DNA from: Natronospira elongata
Lineage (GTDB): Bacteria > Pseudomonadota > Gammaproteobacteria > Natronospirales > Natronospiraceae
Assembly (NCBI RefSeq): GCF_034931365.1
Contig: NZ_JAYGII010000005.1
Span: 62,001 to 126,000 of the forward strand
DNA: 64,000 bases
Direction of reading: 5' to 3'
A program made the position numbers and the translations under genes. This document shows, in pieces, positions 1-8,272 of the stretch. How positions within the stretch are numbered: the stretch's first letter is position 1; every line of letters starts with the position of its first letter. The notes under the pieces are model-generated. The model was not told the origin of the DNA. It did not search any database and was given only the letters and a program-made list of their open reading frames with translations.

Positions 1-89
1 CGGCGGTGGTCCGATTAAGCGTGGACTTGCTAGTATCAGGACAGGGCTTTCAAGGGCTTGCCTGGGCCTCCCCGAAATAGGGCACAACC

Positions 90-1361
90 ATGGATCTGAT
101 GTCGATGAAAACACGCACCGCGCTGGTTCTGGCCATCGGCTTTCTGCTGGGAAGCCTGTTGTCGGTCACCCATGGCGTCTTTGCCGAGCGGGAGCGACAG
201 GCGGAGCTGCCCTATGAGCAGGCGCGGCTGCTGGCGGAAGTACTGGAACGGGTACGCCAGGGCTATGTTGACCCCATCGACGACGAGGAGCTAATGGAGC
301 ATGCCATTCGCGGCATGCTCTCCAGCCTGGATGATCACTCCGGCTTTCTCGATCCCGAGGAGTATCGCCAGATGCAGGACACCACCTCCGGCCGCTACGG
401 TGGGCTGGGCCTGGAAGTGACCCAGGAGGACGGCGTGGTGACCGTGATCGCTCCGATTGCGGGCAGCCCTGGTGAACGGGCTGGCCTGAAAGCCGGTGAC
501 CGGATTCTCAGCGTTGACGGCGATTCCCTCGAGGGCATGAGTCTGGATGAGGCGGTACGCCTGATGCGCGGCGAACCCGGCAGCTCGATTACCCTCGGCG
601 TGCTGTCGCCTGACAAGGACGCGCCCCGGGATGTGGAGCTGGTGAGAGAACGTATTCAGACCCGCAGCGTGCGTTCCCGTCTGCTGGAGCCGGGTATCGG
701 CTATCTGCGGGTCAGTCATTTCCGTGACCAGGTGGGGCGTCAGGCCAGGGAGGCCATCGCCGAGTTGACCACCGAGAACGGCGGCCATCTTGAAGGTCTG
801 GTGCTTGATCTGCGCAACAACCCCGGGGGCATCCTGCGGGGCGCGGTGGAAATCAGCGACCTGTTTCTGGAAGAAGGGGTGATCGTCTCGGCGGAAGGAC
901 GAACCCGCTCGGCACGCTTCAGTCACAAAGCCAGCCAGGGTGACCTGATGCTGGGCGCCCCCATCGTGGTGCTGGTCAACCGGGGCAGTGCCTCGGCCTC
1001 GGAAATCGTTGCCGGTGCCCTGCAGGATCACGGGCGGGCCACGGTCCTGGGCAGCTCTTCCTTTGGCAAGGGCTCGGTCCAGACCATCATGCCCCTGTCC
1101 GGGGAAGCGGCCATGAAATTGACCACGGCACGCTATGTCACCCCTCTTGGGCGGGCCATCGAAAAGGATGGCGTGCATCCGGACCTGGATTTTCGCGACG
1201 ATGAAGCGGTGCCACGGGAAGGGGCTGCCATGGGGGAACGTGCCCGGCAGGCCTGGCAAACGGCCGAACCGGTGGCCTTTGATGACGATGACGAGGTCCT
1301 GGGGCACGCCGTGCGTGTCCTCCGTGGCATGGACGGCAAGCGGATGGCGGAAGGCCAGTGA
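90..1361 (+). CDS. ctpA: S41 family C-terminal processing protease (CtpA-like)
   Basis: Periplasmic serine protease that recognises and cleaves proteins at their C-termini. One hydrophobic stretch (about residues 10-32) serves as signal peptide or anchor. A PDZ domain follows (about 95-180, with a GGLGLEV loop), then the S41 catalytic fold. The Ser-Lys pair is visible as S302 in GSASASE and K327 in FGKGSVQ, with Q331; the 25-residue S-K spacing equals that of E. coli Prc. At 423 residues it belongs to the short CtpA/CtpB class. In-frame ATGs at 99 and 105 are alternative starts. The stop overlaps the next gene by 4 nt (GTGA), so the two are probably co-translated. Confidence 0.93.
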   Translation: MDLMSMKTRTALVLAIGFLLGSLLSVTHGVFAERERQAELPYEQARLLAEVLERVRQGYVDPIDDEELMEHAIRGMLSSLDDHSGFLDPEEYRQMQDTTSGRYGGLGLEVTQEDGVVTVIAPIAGSPGERAGLKAGDRILSVDGDSLEGMSLDEAVRLMRGEPGSSITLGVLSPDKDAPRDVELVRERIQTRSVRSRLLEPGIGYLRVSHFRDQVGRQAREAIAELTTENGGHLEGLVLDLRNNPGGILRGAVEISDLFLEEGVIVSAEGRTRSARFSHKASQGDLMLGAPIVVLVNRGSASASEIVAGALQDHGRATVLGSSSFGKGSVQTIMPLSGEAAMKLTTARYVTPLGRAIEKDGVHPDLDFRDDEAVPREGAAMGERARQAWQTAEPVAFDDDDEVLGHAVRVLRGMDGKRMAEGQ

Positions 1362-2164
1362 GGTTCGTAAGCAGGCTCTGGGTATTATTTCTGCTGAGCT
1401 GTCTCCCGGGCCTCACGGTCGGGGAGACGCCCCGCATGGCGGTCATCATTGACGACCTGGGTGACCGCCTGCTGCTGGATCGTCGGGCCGTTGACCTGCC
1501 CGTGCCCTTGAGCTGCGCCATTCTCCCCCATACCCCGCATGCCCGGCGGGTCGCCAGCGATTGTGCCGAGAACGGCAAGGAAGTCATGCTGCACCTTCCC
1601 TTGCAGGCGAAGGAAAATAATCAGCTTTTGGGGCCCGGGCGGCTGGAACTGGACATGGATGAGGCCACTTTCCGCGAGACCTTCCGCCGCAGCCTGGCGT
1701 CGGTTCCGGGCGTTCGGGGCGTCAACAATCACATGGGCAGCCTGCTCACCCGCCATCCCGGAGCCATGGCCTGGCTGATGGAGGAGTTGCGTGAGGCGGG
1801 CCTGTTTTTCATCGACAGCCGCACCACGCCGCACAGCGTGGCCTATGATGTCGCCCGTGAACACGCCGTGCCGGCGGGCCGTCGGGACATCTTCCTGGAT
1901 CGCAGCCGGGATCCGGCGGAGATTGAAGCGGCCCTGGACCGAGCCATTCGCATTGCCCACCAGCGGGGAGAAGTCGTTGTCATTGGCCATCCCTATCCCG
2001 AGACCCTGGAGGTGCTGGAGGCACGGCTGCCCTGGCTGGAAACCGAAAGTGGTGTGGAATTGATCAACGCATCGGCCCTGCTTGAAGGCGGGGACGATCC
2101 TGTCCTTTCAGAGGGGGCGAGCGATGAGCAAGCAAGTGCTGGTGCCACTGGCGGACGGCTGTGA
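1358..2164 (+). CDS. Divergent polysaccharide deacetylase (YibQ/DUF610 family)
   Basis: Secreted protein of the YibQ family, a diverged NodB-like polysaccharide deacetylase fold; the in vivo substrate is not established. A signal peptide is visible at residues 1-22 (RFVSRLWVLFLLSCLPGLTVG). Family hallmarks are MAVIIDDLGD near residue 27, the CAILPHTPHA and EVMLHLPLQ segments, VNNHMGS, and FFIDSRTTPHSVAYDVAR followed by VVIGHPYPET. The gene begins with GTG inside the stop of the S41 protease gene. A protease followed by this family is a common gammaproteobacterial arrangement, which suggests an envelope or peptidoglycan role. The last 40 nt overlap the DJ-1 gene. Confidence 0.88.
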   Translation: MRFVSRLWVLFLLSCLPGLTVGETPRMAVIIDDLGDRLLLDRRAVDLPVPLSCAILPHTPHARRVASDCAENGKEVMLHLPLQAKENNQLLGPGRLELDMDEATFRETFRRSLASVPGVRGVNNHMGSLLTRHPGAMAWLMEELREAGLFFIDSRTTPHSVAYDVAREHAVPAGRRDIFLDRSRDPAEIEAALDRAIRIAHQRGEVVVIGHPYPETLEVLEARLPWLETESGVELINASALLEGGDDPVLSEGASDEQASAGATGGRL

Positions 2165-2678
2165 GGAACTGGAAGCGGTCACCATCATTGACCTGCTGCG
2201 ACGCGCCGGTGTCGAGGTAAGCATTGCCGGGCTCGACGGCACCGCCGTCACCGGCAGTCACGGCATTCGTTTGGGCATCGAGATGAATCTGGACGAGGCC
2301 CTGGAGAGGGACTTCGACATGGTGGTATTGCCCGGTGGCATGCCCGGTGCGAGCCATCTCCAGGAAGACGAGCGGGTGATCAAGCTACTCAAGCAGATGA
2401 CGGAGTCGGGCAAGTTCACCGGGGCCATCTGCGCCGCGCCCAAGGTGCTGGCCAGCGCCGGCCTGCTGCGCGGAAAGAAGGCCACCAGCTTTCCGGGCTT
2501 TCTCGACCATACCGATAATCTGGTGGGGGAGTACCGTGAGGAGGCGGTGGTCCAGGACGGCAAGGTCATTACCTCTCGCGGGCCGGGCACCGCCATGGAT
2601 TTTGCCCTGCATCTGGTCGAGCTGTTGCTTGGCCGTGAGAAACGGGAAGAGGTTGAAGGCCGCCTGCAACGGCCCTGA
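2124..2678 (+). CDS. DJ-1/YajL family protein (glyoxalase III or protein deglycase type)
   Basis: Cytoplasmic DJ-1/PfpI superfamily protein of 184 residues, matching DJ-1/YajL length. The reactive cysteine is C103 in GAICAAPKVLASAG, and the partner glutamate is E17 in the GCEELEAV loop. The chosen ATG has a purine-rich ribosome site (GAGGGGGCGAGCG) directly upstream; a longer in-frame start at 2082 would add 14 residues with no family counterpart. It overlaps the deacetylase gene by 41 nt and ends the plus-strand operon. The family protects against reactive carbonyls or oxidation; the precise activity here is inferred from family membership only. Confidence 0.92.
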   Translation: MSKQVLVPLADGCEELEAVTIIDLLRRAGVEVSIAGLDGTAVTGSHGIRLGIEMNLDEALERDFDMVVLPGGMPGASHLQEDERVIKLLKQMTESGKFTGAICAAPKVLASAGLLRGKKATSFPGFLDHTDNLVGEYREEAVVQDGKVITSRGPGTAMDFALHLVELLLGREKREEVEGRLQRP

Positions 2679-2679
2679 C

Positions 2680-2772
2680 TCAACCCCAGGCGGTACCGAC
2701 GCGGGCGAGGATAAACAGCGCCGCCATGATTACAGCAATAACAAGAACGGTTCGGGGTTTGGGTCGCCACAT
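2680..2772 (-). CDS. Possible 30-residue single-span membrane peptide downstream of ubiB
   Basis: A 31-codon frame starts 20 nt after the ubiB stop, on the same strand. It reads MWRPKPRTVLVIAV, then IMAALFILARVGTAWG. The pattern is a positively charged N-terminus followed by one continuous hydrophobic helix of about 17-20 residues, typical of small inner-membrane proteins. AGGGAG lies 12 nt upstream of the ATG, a slightly long spacing. The frame nearly touches the convergent DJ-1 stop (2676-2678). No name can be given. It may be chance, but position and composition favour a real co-transcribed small protein. Confidence 0.42.
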   Translation of the reverse strand: MWRPKPRTVLVIAVIMAALFILARVGTAWG

Positions 2773-2792
2773 ATCGTGCTCAATCTCCCTGC

Positions 2793-4436
2793 TTATTTCT
2801 CGCCTCGATAAAGCCCGAACAGCAGTAACAGCCCGCCCAGACCGGCACCGCCCAGGCTAGCCCAGACCGGCAGGCTGCCAAGGCTGAAGCCGGCGGCGAC
2901 GATCAGGCTGCCACCACCGATCACCGCCCGGGTGGCACGGTGCTGGCGGCGGGTATCCCGCTGTATTTCAGTCAACTGCCGACTGTGGGCGCGGAAATCC
3001 AGCTCGCCACTCTCCATCCGACTCAGGACCTGCTCGGCCAGTACGGGGACACGATGAAGGGCATCCCCGAGCTCGGGTAAGGCATCGCGGAAACGCCGAA
3101 ACACCGCCCGCGGACCAATCTGCTGGCGCATCCAGTCTTCCAGGAAGGGCTTGGCCGTCTGCCACAGATCCAGGTCAGGGTAGAGTTCCCGTCCCAGGCC
3201 CTCGATATTCAGCAGGGTCTTTTGCAGGAGTACCAGTTGTGGCTGGACCTCCATCTGGAAACGCCTTGCCACCTGAAACAGGCGCAACAGGAGTTTGCCG
3301 AAGGAGATCTCCTTCAGAGGCTTGTCGAAGATGGGTTCGCAGACGGTGCGGATGGCGGTCTCGAATTCGTCCACCCGGGTCTCCGGCGGAACCCAGCCGG
3401 ACTCCACATGCAGTTCCGCGACCTTGCGATAGTCGCGATTGAAGAAGGCGAGAAAGTTTTCCGCCAGGTAATGCTGGTCACGGGGACTCAAGGTGCCGAC
3501 GATGCCGAAATCCACTGCCAGATAGCGGGGATCCCGGGGATCCGTGGCATCGACGAAGATGTTGCCTGGATGCATATCGGCATGGAAGAAATTGTCGCGA
3601 AAGACCTGGGTGAAAAATATCTCCACCCCCCGCTCTGACAATGTCTTCATATCCACGCCGGCGGCTCTCAACTCCTCGGTGCGACTGACCGGGATGCCGT
3701 GGATCCGCTCCATCACCATCACATCGGGATGGCAAAGGGGCCACTCCACTTCAGGAATGTAAAGCAGCGGCGAACGCTCAAAATTGCGTCTCAGCTGAGA
3801 GGCATTGGCCGCCTCCCGCATGAGGTCGAGCTCGTCGAGAATGGTCTTCTCGTACTCAGCCACCACCTCCACCGGCCGCAGTCTCGGGCCTTCGCTCCAA
3901 TAACGTTGGGCAAGGCCGGCAATCAGGTAGAGCAGGGCGATATCGCGCCGGATGAGACGTTCGATGCCGGGACGCAGGACCTTGATGACCACGGCCCGGC
4001 CATCGCGAAGCTGTGCGGTATGGACCTGGGCGATGGAGGCGGAGGCCAGCGGGGTTTCATTGAAGTGATCAATGACGGCATCCACCGGCTCTTCCCAGGC
4101 CCGTTCCACCACGGCCCGGGCCATGGACCCGGGAAAGGGCGGGACCCGGTCCTGGAGCCGGGCCAGTTCATCGGCCACATCCTGAGGCAGAAGGTCGCGC
4201 CGGGTGGAAAGCATCTGGCCAAACTTGATGAAGATTGGCCCGAGATCTTCCAGGGCCCGACGAATACGCACCGCCCGCGGCGTGCGCCGGCGACCAAACC
4301 AGTGCCAGGGGGCGAGAAAGAGCAAAAAGCGAAACGGCCTGAAGACACGGGTGGCGAACAGGACTTCATCGAGCCCATGACGCAGCAGGACCCACTGGAT
4401 ATGTATCAGACGCAGGAGATGGCGTGGACGAATCAA
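2793..4436 (-). CDS. ubiB: Ubiquinone biosynthesis regulatory protein kinase UbiB
   Basis: Atypical ABC1/ADCK/COQ8-type kinase-like ATPase needed for ubiquinone synthesis at the inner membrane. It has the family KxGQ signature in IKFGQMLSTRRDLLP (residues 70-84), an altered kinase core (ASIAQVHTAQLRDG, VVIKVLRPG), the catalytic stretch FHADMHPGN and the metal-binding AVDFG. Two hydrophobic segments close the protein (from about residue 500), as in other UbiB proteins. Length 547 matches E. coli UbiB (546). It starts in an ATGA overlap with ubiJ and is the last large gene of ubiE-ubiJ-ubiB. Confidence 0.96.
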   Translation of the reverse strand: MIRPRHLLRLIHIQWVLLRHGLDEVLFATRVFRPFRFLLFLAPWHWFGRRRTPRAVRIRRALEDLGPIFIKFGQMLSTRRDLLPQDVADELARLQDRVPPFPGSMARAVVERAWEEPVDAVIDHFNETPLASASIAQVHTAQLRDGRAVVIKVLRPGIERLIRRDIALLYLIAGLAQRYWSEGPRLRPVEVVAEYEKTILDELDLMREAANASQLRRNFERSPLLYIPEVEWPLCHPDVMVMERIHGIPVSRTEELRAAGVDMKTLSERGVEIFFTQVFRDNFFHADMHPGNIFVDATDPRDPRYLAVDFGIVGTLSPRDQHYLAENFLAFFNRDYRKVAELHVESGWVPPETRVDEFETAIRTVCEPIFDKPLKEISFGKLLLRLFQVARRFQMEVQPQLVLLQKTLLNIEGLGRELYPDLDLWQTAKPFLEDWMRQQIGPRAVFRRFRDALPELGDALHRVPVLAEQVLSRMESGELDFRAHSRQLTEIQRDTRRQHRATRAVIGGGSLIVAAGFSLGSLPVWASLGGAGLGGLLLLFGLYRGEK

Positions 4437-5044
4437 GAACGGCGCCCCTGTCCGAAATGGTCAAAACGGGCGGTGAGCCGGTCCACATCCTCGCGCAGTT
4501 GATCCACGGCGTCCAGGTAGGCTTCCACCTCGCTGCGGTCCGGCACGGCCCGCAATTCGTCCCGCAGGTATTCGGCCAGATTGCGGGCCAGGATGTCACG
4601 GCTTTGCCGGCCCCAGGCCAGGACCTGGCGAGTCGCCTGACCCAGACCATGGGCCACGCTGTCGCCAGTGATCCCCGCCAGGGCTTCTTCCCAATCGGGA
4701 TCAATCGCAGTCAGCAAGGCCTGCACCTCGCGGGCAGCCTCCATATTGCCCTCGACGGTGACTTCGCGCGGGAAGCTGCCGCCGGCACGGCCTTCCAGCG
4801 CGGCCTTGAGCAATTCAGGGGCGCGCCCGGAGAGCTTGAGATCCTGCCGCTGGGGATCCACCGCCGACAGGCGCAGGCTGCGGCCGTTGGAGGCAATCCA
4901 GACCGAAATATCCAGATCTTGAAGGTACAACTGGATGACGCGACCTTCCAGGCCCTGGATGGCAGCGGGACCGCCGGCCGCGCTGGCCAGGACGCGGTTG
5001 ATGGAGCGCTCCAGTGTTGTCAGCAGGATGTTGGGTATTTGCAT
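4433..5044 (-). CDS. ubiJ: Ubiquinone biosynthesis accessory factor UbiJ (SCP2 domain)
   Basis: Lipid-binding accessory protein that organises the soluble Ubi complex. The N-terminal part (about residues 15-115) is an SCP2 sterol-carrier-like fold containing the typical IQLYLQDLDISVWI strand pair. The C-terminal part is helical (YLDAVDQLREDVDRLTARFD). Length 203 agrees with E. coli UbiJ. GGGGGGCGTCA precedes the ATG. It is 32 nt after ubiE and overlaps ubiB by 4 nt, the standard gammaproteobacterial order. Confidence 0.93.
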   Translation of the reverse strand: MQIPNILLTTLERSINRVLASAAGGPAAIQGLEGRVIQLYLQDLDISVWIASNGRSLRLSAVDPQRQDLKLSGRAPELLKAALEGRAGGSFPREVTVEGNMEAAREVQALLTAIDPDWEEALAGITGDSVAHGLGQATRQVLAWGRQSRDILARNLAEYLRDELRAVPDRSEVEAYLDAVDQLREDVDRLTARFDHFGQGRRS

Positions 5045-5076
5045 TGACGCCCCCCAGGCGTTTCCTGGTGCCGGAA

Positions 5077-5829
5077 TCAGAGACGATAGCCGCGATGCAG
5101 GGCCACCACCCCGCCAGTGAGATCAAACCACGCCACCCGCTCGAAGCCGGCGGCCGTCATCATGGCCTTGAGCGTGGGCTGGTCGGGGTGCTTGCGAATG
5201 GACTCGGCAAGATAACGATAACTGTCGGCATCACCCGCGACCCACTGCCCCAGACGAGGCAAAACCTGAAACGAATACAGGTCATAAAAGGGCCTGATCA
5301 GGTCATTGGGGCGGGAGAATTCCAGCACCAACAGCCGTCCACCGGGCTTGAGCACGCGATGCATTTCCGCCAGGGCGCGGTCCTTGTGGGTGACATTGCG
5401 CAGGCCAAAACCGATGGTGACGCAGTCAAAATGCCGGTCCGGGAAGGGCAGGACCTCGGCATCGGCCTGGACCACGGCAAGGTTCTCGCCCGCACCTTCA
5501 TCCACCAGGCGATCCCGACCACGGCCCAGCATGCTGGCATTGATATCCGACAGAACCACGGCGCCGCTGTCGCCCACCTGCTTGAGCAGGCCCCGACTGA
5601 GGTCACCGGTACCGCCGGCCAAATCCAGGGCCCGGTCGCCGGGTCGCAATCCGGTCCGGGCCAGGGTGAACTGCTTCCAGATTCGGTGCAGGCCGCCGGA
5701 CATGAGGTCATTCATGACATCGTAGCGTTCGGCCACGGAGTCGAACACGCCCCGCACCCGCTGGGCCTTCTCACCCACCGGTACTTCCTGGTAACCGAAA
5801 TCCACCGTTGCGCGGTCCTGCTCGGCCAT
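5077..5829 (-). CDS. ubiE: Class I SAM C-methyltransferase UbiE
   Basis: Ubiquinone/menaquinone C-methyltransferase. It carries FGYQEVPVGEKAQRVRGVFDSVA..YDVMNDLMS near the N-terminus, the SAM-binding motif LDLAGGTGDLS (about residues 65-75), VVLSDINASML, and the late signature HRVLKPGGRLLVLEFSRP. Length 250 is normal (E. coli 251). The start is well supported by GAGGAGCCGGGT before the ATG. First gene of ubiE-ubiJ-ubiB; the 420 bp upstream contain a repeat element and no gene. Confidence 0.97.
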   Translation of the reverse strand: MAEQDRATVDFGYQEVPVGEKAQRVRGVFDSVAERYDVMNDLMSGGLHRIWKQFTLARTGLRPGDRALDLAGGTGDLSRGLLKQVGDSGAVVLSDINASMLGRGRDRLVDEGAGENLAVVQADAEVLPFPDRHFDCVTIGFGLRNVTHKDRALAEMHRVLKPGGRLLVLEFSRPNDLIRPFYDLYSFQVLPRLGQWVAGDADSYRYLAESIRKHPDQPTLKAMMTAAGFERVAWFDLTGGVVALHRGYRL

Positions 5830-6058
5830 ACCCGGCTCCTCTGTCTCGGGCGCCCATTCTAGCAGTTGGAAGTCGGCTTCGGGTGCGAAGCCTGTTCGCT
5901 TTTGATCCTTGCGGGATCGGATCTGTTTCCGCGTACGGAGATCGTGATTGAGGAAGGCTGGAGCGGCACAAACGATTGCTGCGTGTGTTTGCTTTTCATT
6001 GGGAGCTAACGGCCAAGTGAGCCTTAGGACCGTTCCGCTTCGGTGATGGGTGTGTCCC
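5830..6058. other. Intergenic stretch upstream of ubiE without a recognised gene
   Basis: No frame here looks coding. The stretch contains several short self-complementary pieces (GGCTTCGGGTGCGAAGCC near 5875, GATCCTTGCGGGATC near 5907) and presumably the ubiE promoter, but no convincing -35/-10 pair was found. It directly adjoins the long inverted repeat at 6059-6169; the whole 420-bp spacer reads as accumulated non-coding repeats. Confidence 0.5.
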
Positions 6059-6169
6059 GACCTTGATGCCGACAGCGATTTGCAAGGACGCTATGGATAC
6101 ATCCCTGTACGCTCTGGGTTCGGCATCCTGCCTCACACAGCCTTGCAAATCGCAGCCGGCACCAAGGTC
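6059..6169. repeat. 111-bp inverted-repeat element between ubiE and DUF971 gene
   Basis: Two 29-nt arms (6059-6087 and 6141-6169) are inverted copies of each other with only about three mismatches. The innermost 13 nt (GCGATTTGCAAGG against CCTTGCAAATCGC) match perfectly. The 53-nt centre holds GGATACATCCCTGTACGCTC. No reading frame, transposase or obvious target-site duplication is visible. It looks like a small non-autonomous repeat (MITE- or REP-like) or a strong RNA hairpin. Confidence 0.75.
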
Positions 6170-6249
6170 TACTGTTGTGGGCGATCACCTGGGCAGTGCC
6201 GACCGCAAGGCTAATTCAGGTCGCAAAGTATCTTATGAGCTTTTTCGCT

Positions 6250-6636
6250 TCACTTACCAGGATGGCGCTTGACGCCACCGCTGGCGGCGCGCTCGACGCG
6301 TTGCTTGTAGTCGGCCCAGTTCTTTTCGAAATCACGGCCCATTTCAAACAGGAACTGCCAGGTGTAGAGGCCGGAGTCGTGGCCGTCATCGAAGACCAGG
6401 CGCACGGCATAGTGACCCACCGGCTCGATGCGATCGATGGCGACCGCTTCCTTGCCGGTCACCAGCATCATGGGCCCACCATGACCCCGGACCTCGGCCG
6501 AGGGCGAGAACACCCGCAGATATTCGGCAGGCAGTCGATAGACCTCCCCGGAACGAAACCTGACCTCCAGTTCCCGGGACCGGCGGTGGTAGATCAGGTC
6601 TGTGGGGCGAGGGGTTGGGGGGTTGCTTTGGGTCAT
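6250..6636 (-). CDS. DUF971 domain protein (gamma-butyrobetaine hydroxylase-like N-terminal domain)
   Basis: A 128-residue cytoplasmic protein consisting of one DUF971 domain, with the characteristic LEVRFRSGEVYRLPAEYLRVFSPSAEV opening and HYAVRLVFDDGHDSGLYTW. The function is not established; related domains occur in iron-sulfur and hydroxylase proteins. The gene lies between hslU and ubiE, its usual place in Gammaproteobacteria. No strong ribosome site is visible before the ATG. A heptad-repeat element separates it from hslU. Confidence 0.9.
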   Translation of the reverse strand: MTQSNPPTPRPTDLIYHRRSRELEVRFRSGEVYRLPAEYLRVFSPSAEVRGHGGPMMLVTGKEAVAIDRIEPVGHYAVRLVFDDGHDSGLYTWQFLFEMGRDFEKNWADYKQRVERAASGGVKRHPGK

Positions 6637-6689
6637 GGTGCGTCCAAAAAAGTTGGGTCCAGAGGTTTAGGGCTCGGCTTCGAGCCTCG

Positions 6690-6852
6690 CCAGCTACGAG
6701 CTACGAGCGGCGAGCGCAGAGCTGGCCGTGCTCCTTCCCTTGCCGTGCGCGTCATATAGCCACCGGCGGGCTCAAGGCGGGGTCACGGCACGGCCTGTCA
6801 AACTGCACGGCCAGCTCGAAGCTCGAAGCTCGAAGCTCGAAGCTCGAAGCTC
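6690..6852. repeat. Heptad-repeat element, copy A (directly after hslU)
   Basis: The element consists of two inverted arms of degenerate 7-nt units (GAGCTNC and its complement) around a centre of about 80 nt. The left arm (6690-6725) reads as AGCTACG/AGCGGCG-type units. The right arm (6809-6852) is a nearly perfect run of GCTCGAA units preceded by CTGCACGGCCA. The right arm begins inside the hslU stop codon (6851-6853). A second copy lies between hslU and hslV (8273-8426), sharing CCGTGCTC, CTGCACGGCCAGCTCG and the arm structure. Confidence 0.8.
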
Positions 6853-8215
6853 ACAGAATATACCTTGATAGATCCTCGTCCACGGCCAGGTCTGCCAGAT
6901 GGTCATCGACGTAAGCCTGGTCAATGGTGAATGTCTGTCCACTCTTGTCGGGGGCGTCGAAACTGAGTTGCTCGAGCAGCCTTTCCATGACGGTATGCAG
7001 ACGACGGGCACCGATGTTCTCGGTGCGTTCATTGACCTGAAAGGCAATCTCCGCCAGCCGCTTGACGCCATCGTCGCTGAACGTGAGCTTGATCCCTTCG
7101 GTCTGCAACAGCTCCCGATATTGACGTGTCAGGGAGGCGGACGGTTCGGTGAGGATGCGCACGAAATCCTCAGCGTTGAGCGCTTCCAGTTCGACCCGAA
7201 TCGGCAGACGGCCCTGGAGTTCGGGGATCAGGTCCGAGGGCTTGGACAGGTGAAAGGCCCCGGAGGCGATGAAAAGAATGTGGTCGGTGCGCACGGTGCC
7301 GTGGCGTGTGGAAACCGCGGCACCCTCTACCAGCGGCAGCAGGTCCCGCTGCACCCCCTCTCGGGAGACGTCGGCACCACCGCGGTTTTCATGGCCTGAG
7401 GCGACCTTGTCCAGCTCATCCAGAAAGACGATGCCGTTCTGTTCCACGTTCTCCAGCGCTTCCTGCTTGATCTCCTCGTCGTTGACCATGGCAGCTGCCT
7501 CTTCCTCGGTCAGGATCTGCATGGCATCGACGATGCGCAGCTTTCGCGTGCGGCGCTTGTCCTGCCCCATGTTCTGGAAAAGCCCCTGCAACTGGCTGGT
7601 CATTTCTTCCATGCCGGGGGGCGCCATGATTTCAACGCCGGGCGGCATGGCCTGAACCTCGACCTCGACCTCCCTTTCATCCAGTTCACCGGCGCGCAGC
7701 TTGCGGCGGAACTTCTCCCGCGTCTCCGAGCCACTGCTGCTGTCCCGTGCCGGGGCCGGTTCATTGGTGAATCCGGGCTGAGGACGAGGGGGTGGGAGCA
7801 GGGCATCCAGAACCCGTTCTTCGGCGGCAACCTCGGCCCGATGGCGGACATTGGCCATGGCCGCTTCGCGGGTCATCTTGATGGAGGCATCCACCAGGTC
7901 CTTGATGATGGAGTCCACTTCCCGGCCCACATAACCGACTTCGGTGAACTTGGTGGCCTCCACTTTCACGAAGGGTGCATCGGCCAGCTTGGCCAGACGC
8001 CGGGCGATCTCGGTCTTGCCCACACCGGTGGGGCCAATCATGAGGATGTTCTTGGGGGTGATTTCGGGACGGAGTTTTTCATCCACGTTCATCCGCCGCC
8101 AGCGATTGCGCAGGGCAATGGCCACCGCCCGCTTGGCCTGTTCCTGACCAATGATGTGCCGGTCCAGCTCCTGCACGATCTCCCGCGGGGTCATTATTGG
8201 GGGGGTTGTTGACAT
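6851..8215 (-). CDS. hslU: ATP-dependent protease ATPase subunit HslU (ClpY)
   Basis: AAA+ unfoldase that feeds substrates to the HslV peptidase. Domains in order are the N-terminal IIGQEQAKRAVAIALRNR segment, Walker A GPTGVGKT (residues 61-68), the I-domain insertion (about 110-240), Walker B FLDELDKV, and sensor and C-terminal regions ending in SRYIL. The C-terminal tail is what inserts into HslV in this family. Length 454 is normal (E. coli 443). GGAG lies 7 nt before the ATG. Unusually, hslU is 211 nt away from hslV and both gene ends abut copies of a heptad-repeat element. Confidence 0.97.
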   Translation of the reverse strand: MSTTPPIMTPREIVQELDRHIIGQEQAKRAVAIALRNRWRRMNVDEKLRPEITPKNILMIGPTGVGKTEIARRLAKLADAPFVKVEATKFTEVGYVGREVDSIIKDLVDASIKMTREAAMANVRHRAEVAAEERVLDALLPPPRPQPGFTNEPAPARDSSSGSETREKFRRKLRAGELDEREVEVEVQAMPPGVEIMAPPGMEEMTSQLQGLFQNMGQDKRRTRKLRIVDAMQILTEEEAAAMVNDEEIKQEALENVEQNGIVFLDELDKVASGHENRGGADVSREGVQRDLLPLVEGAAVSTRHGTVRTDHILFIASGAFHLSKPSDLIPELQGRLPIRVELEALNAEDFVRILTEPSASLTRQYRELLQTEGIKLTFSDDGVKRLAEIAFQVNERTENIGARRLHTVMERLLEQLSFDAPDKSGQTFTIDQAYVDDHLADLAVDEDLSRYIL

Positions 8216-8272
8216 CTCGGGGCTCCGATTGAATCTGGTTCCAGTCTGGTCTTCTCAGGAATTCTGAGGGAT

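Noticed and set aside
6059..6169. tRNA or small RNA gene
   Set aside because: The long arms do not fit a cloverleaf, and no promoter or terminator pattern supports an independent RNA.
6690..6852. CRISPR array
   Set aside because: Units are 7 nt and contiguous without spacers; there are no cas genes.
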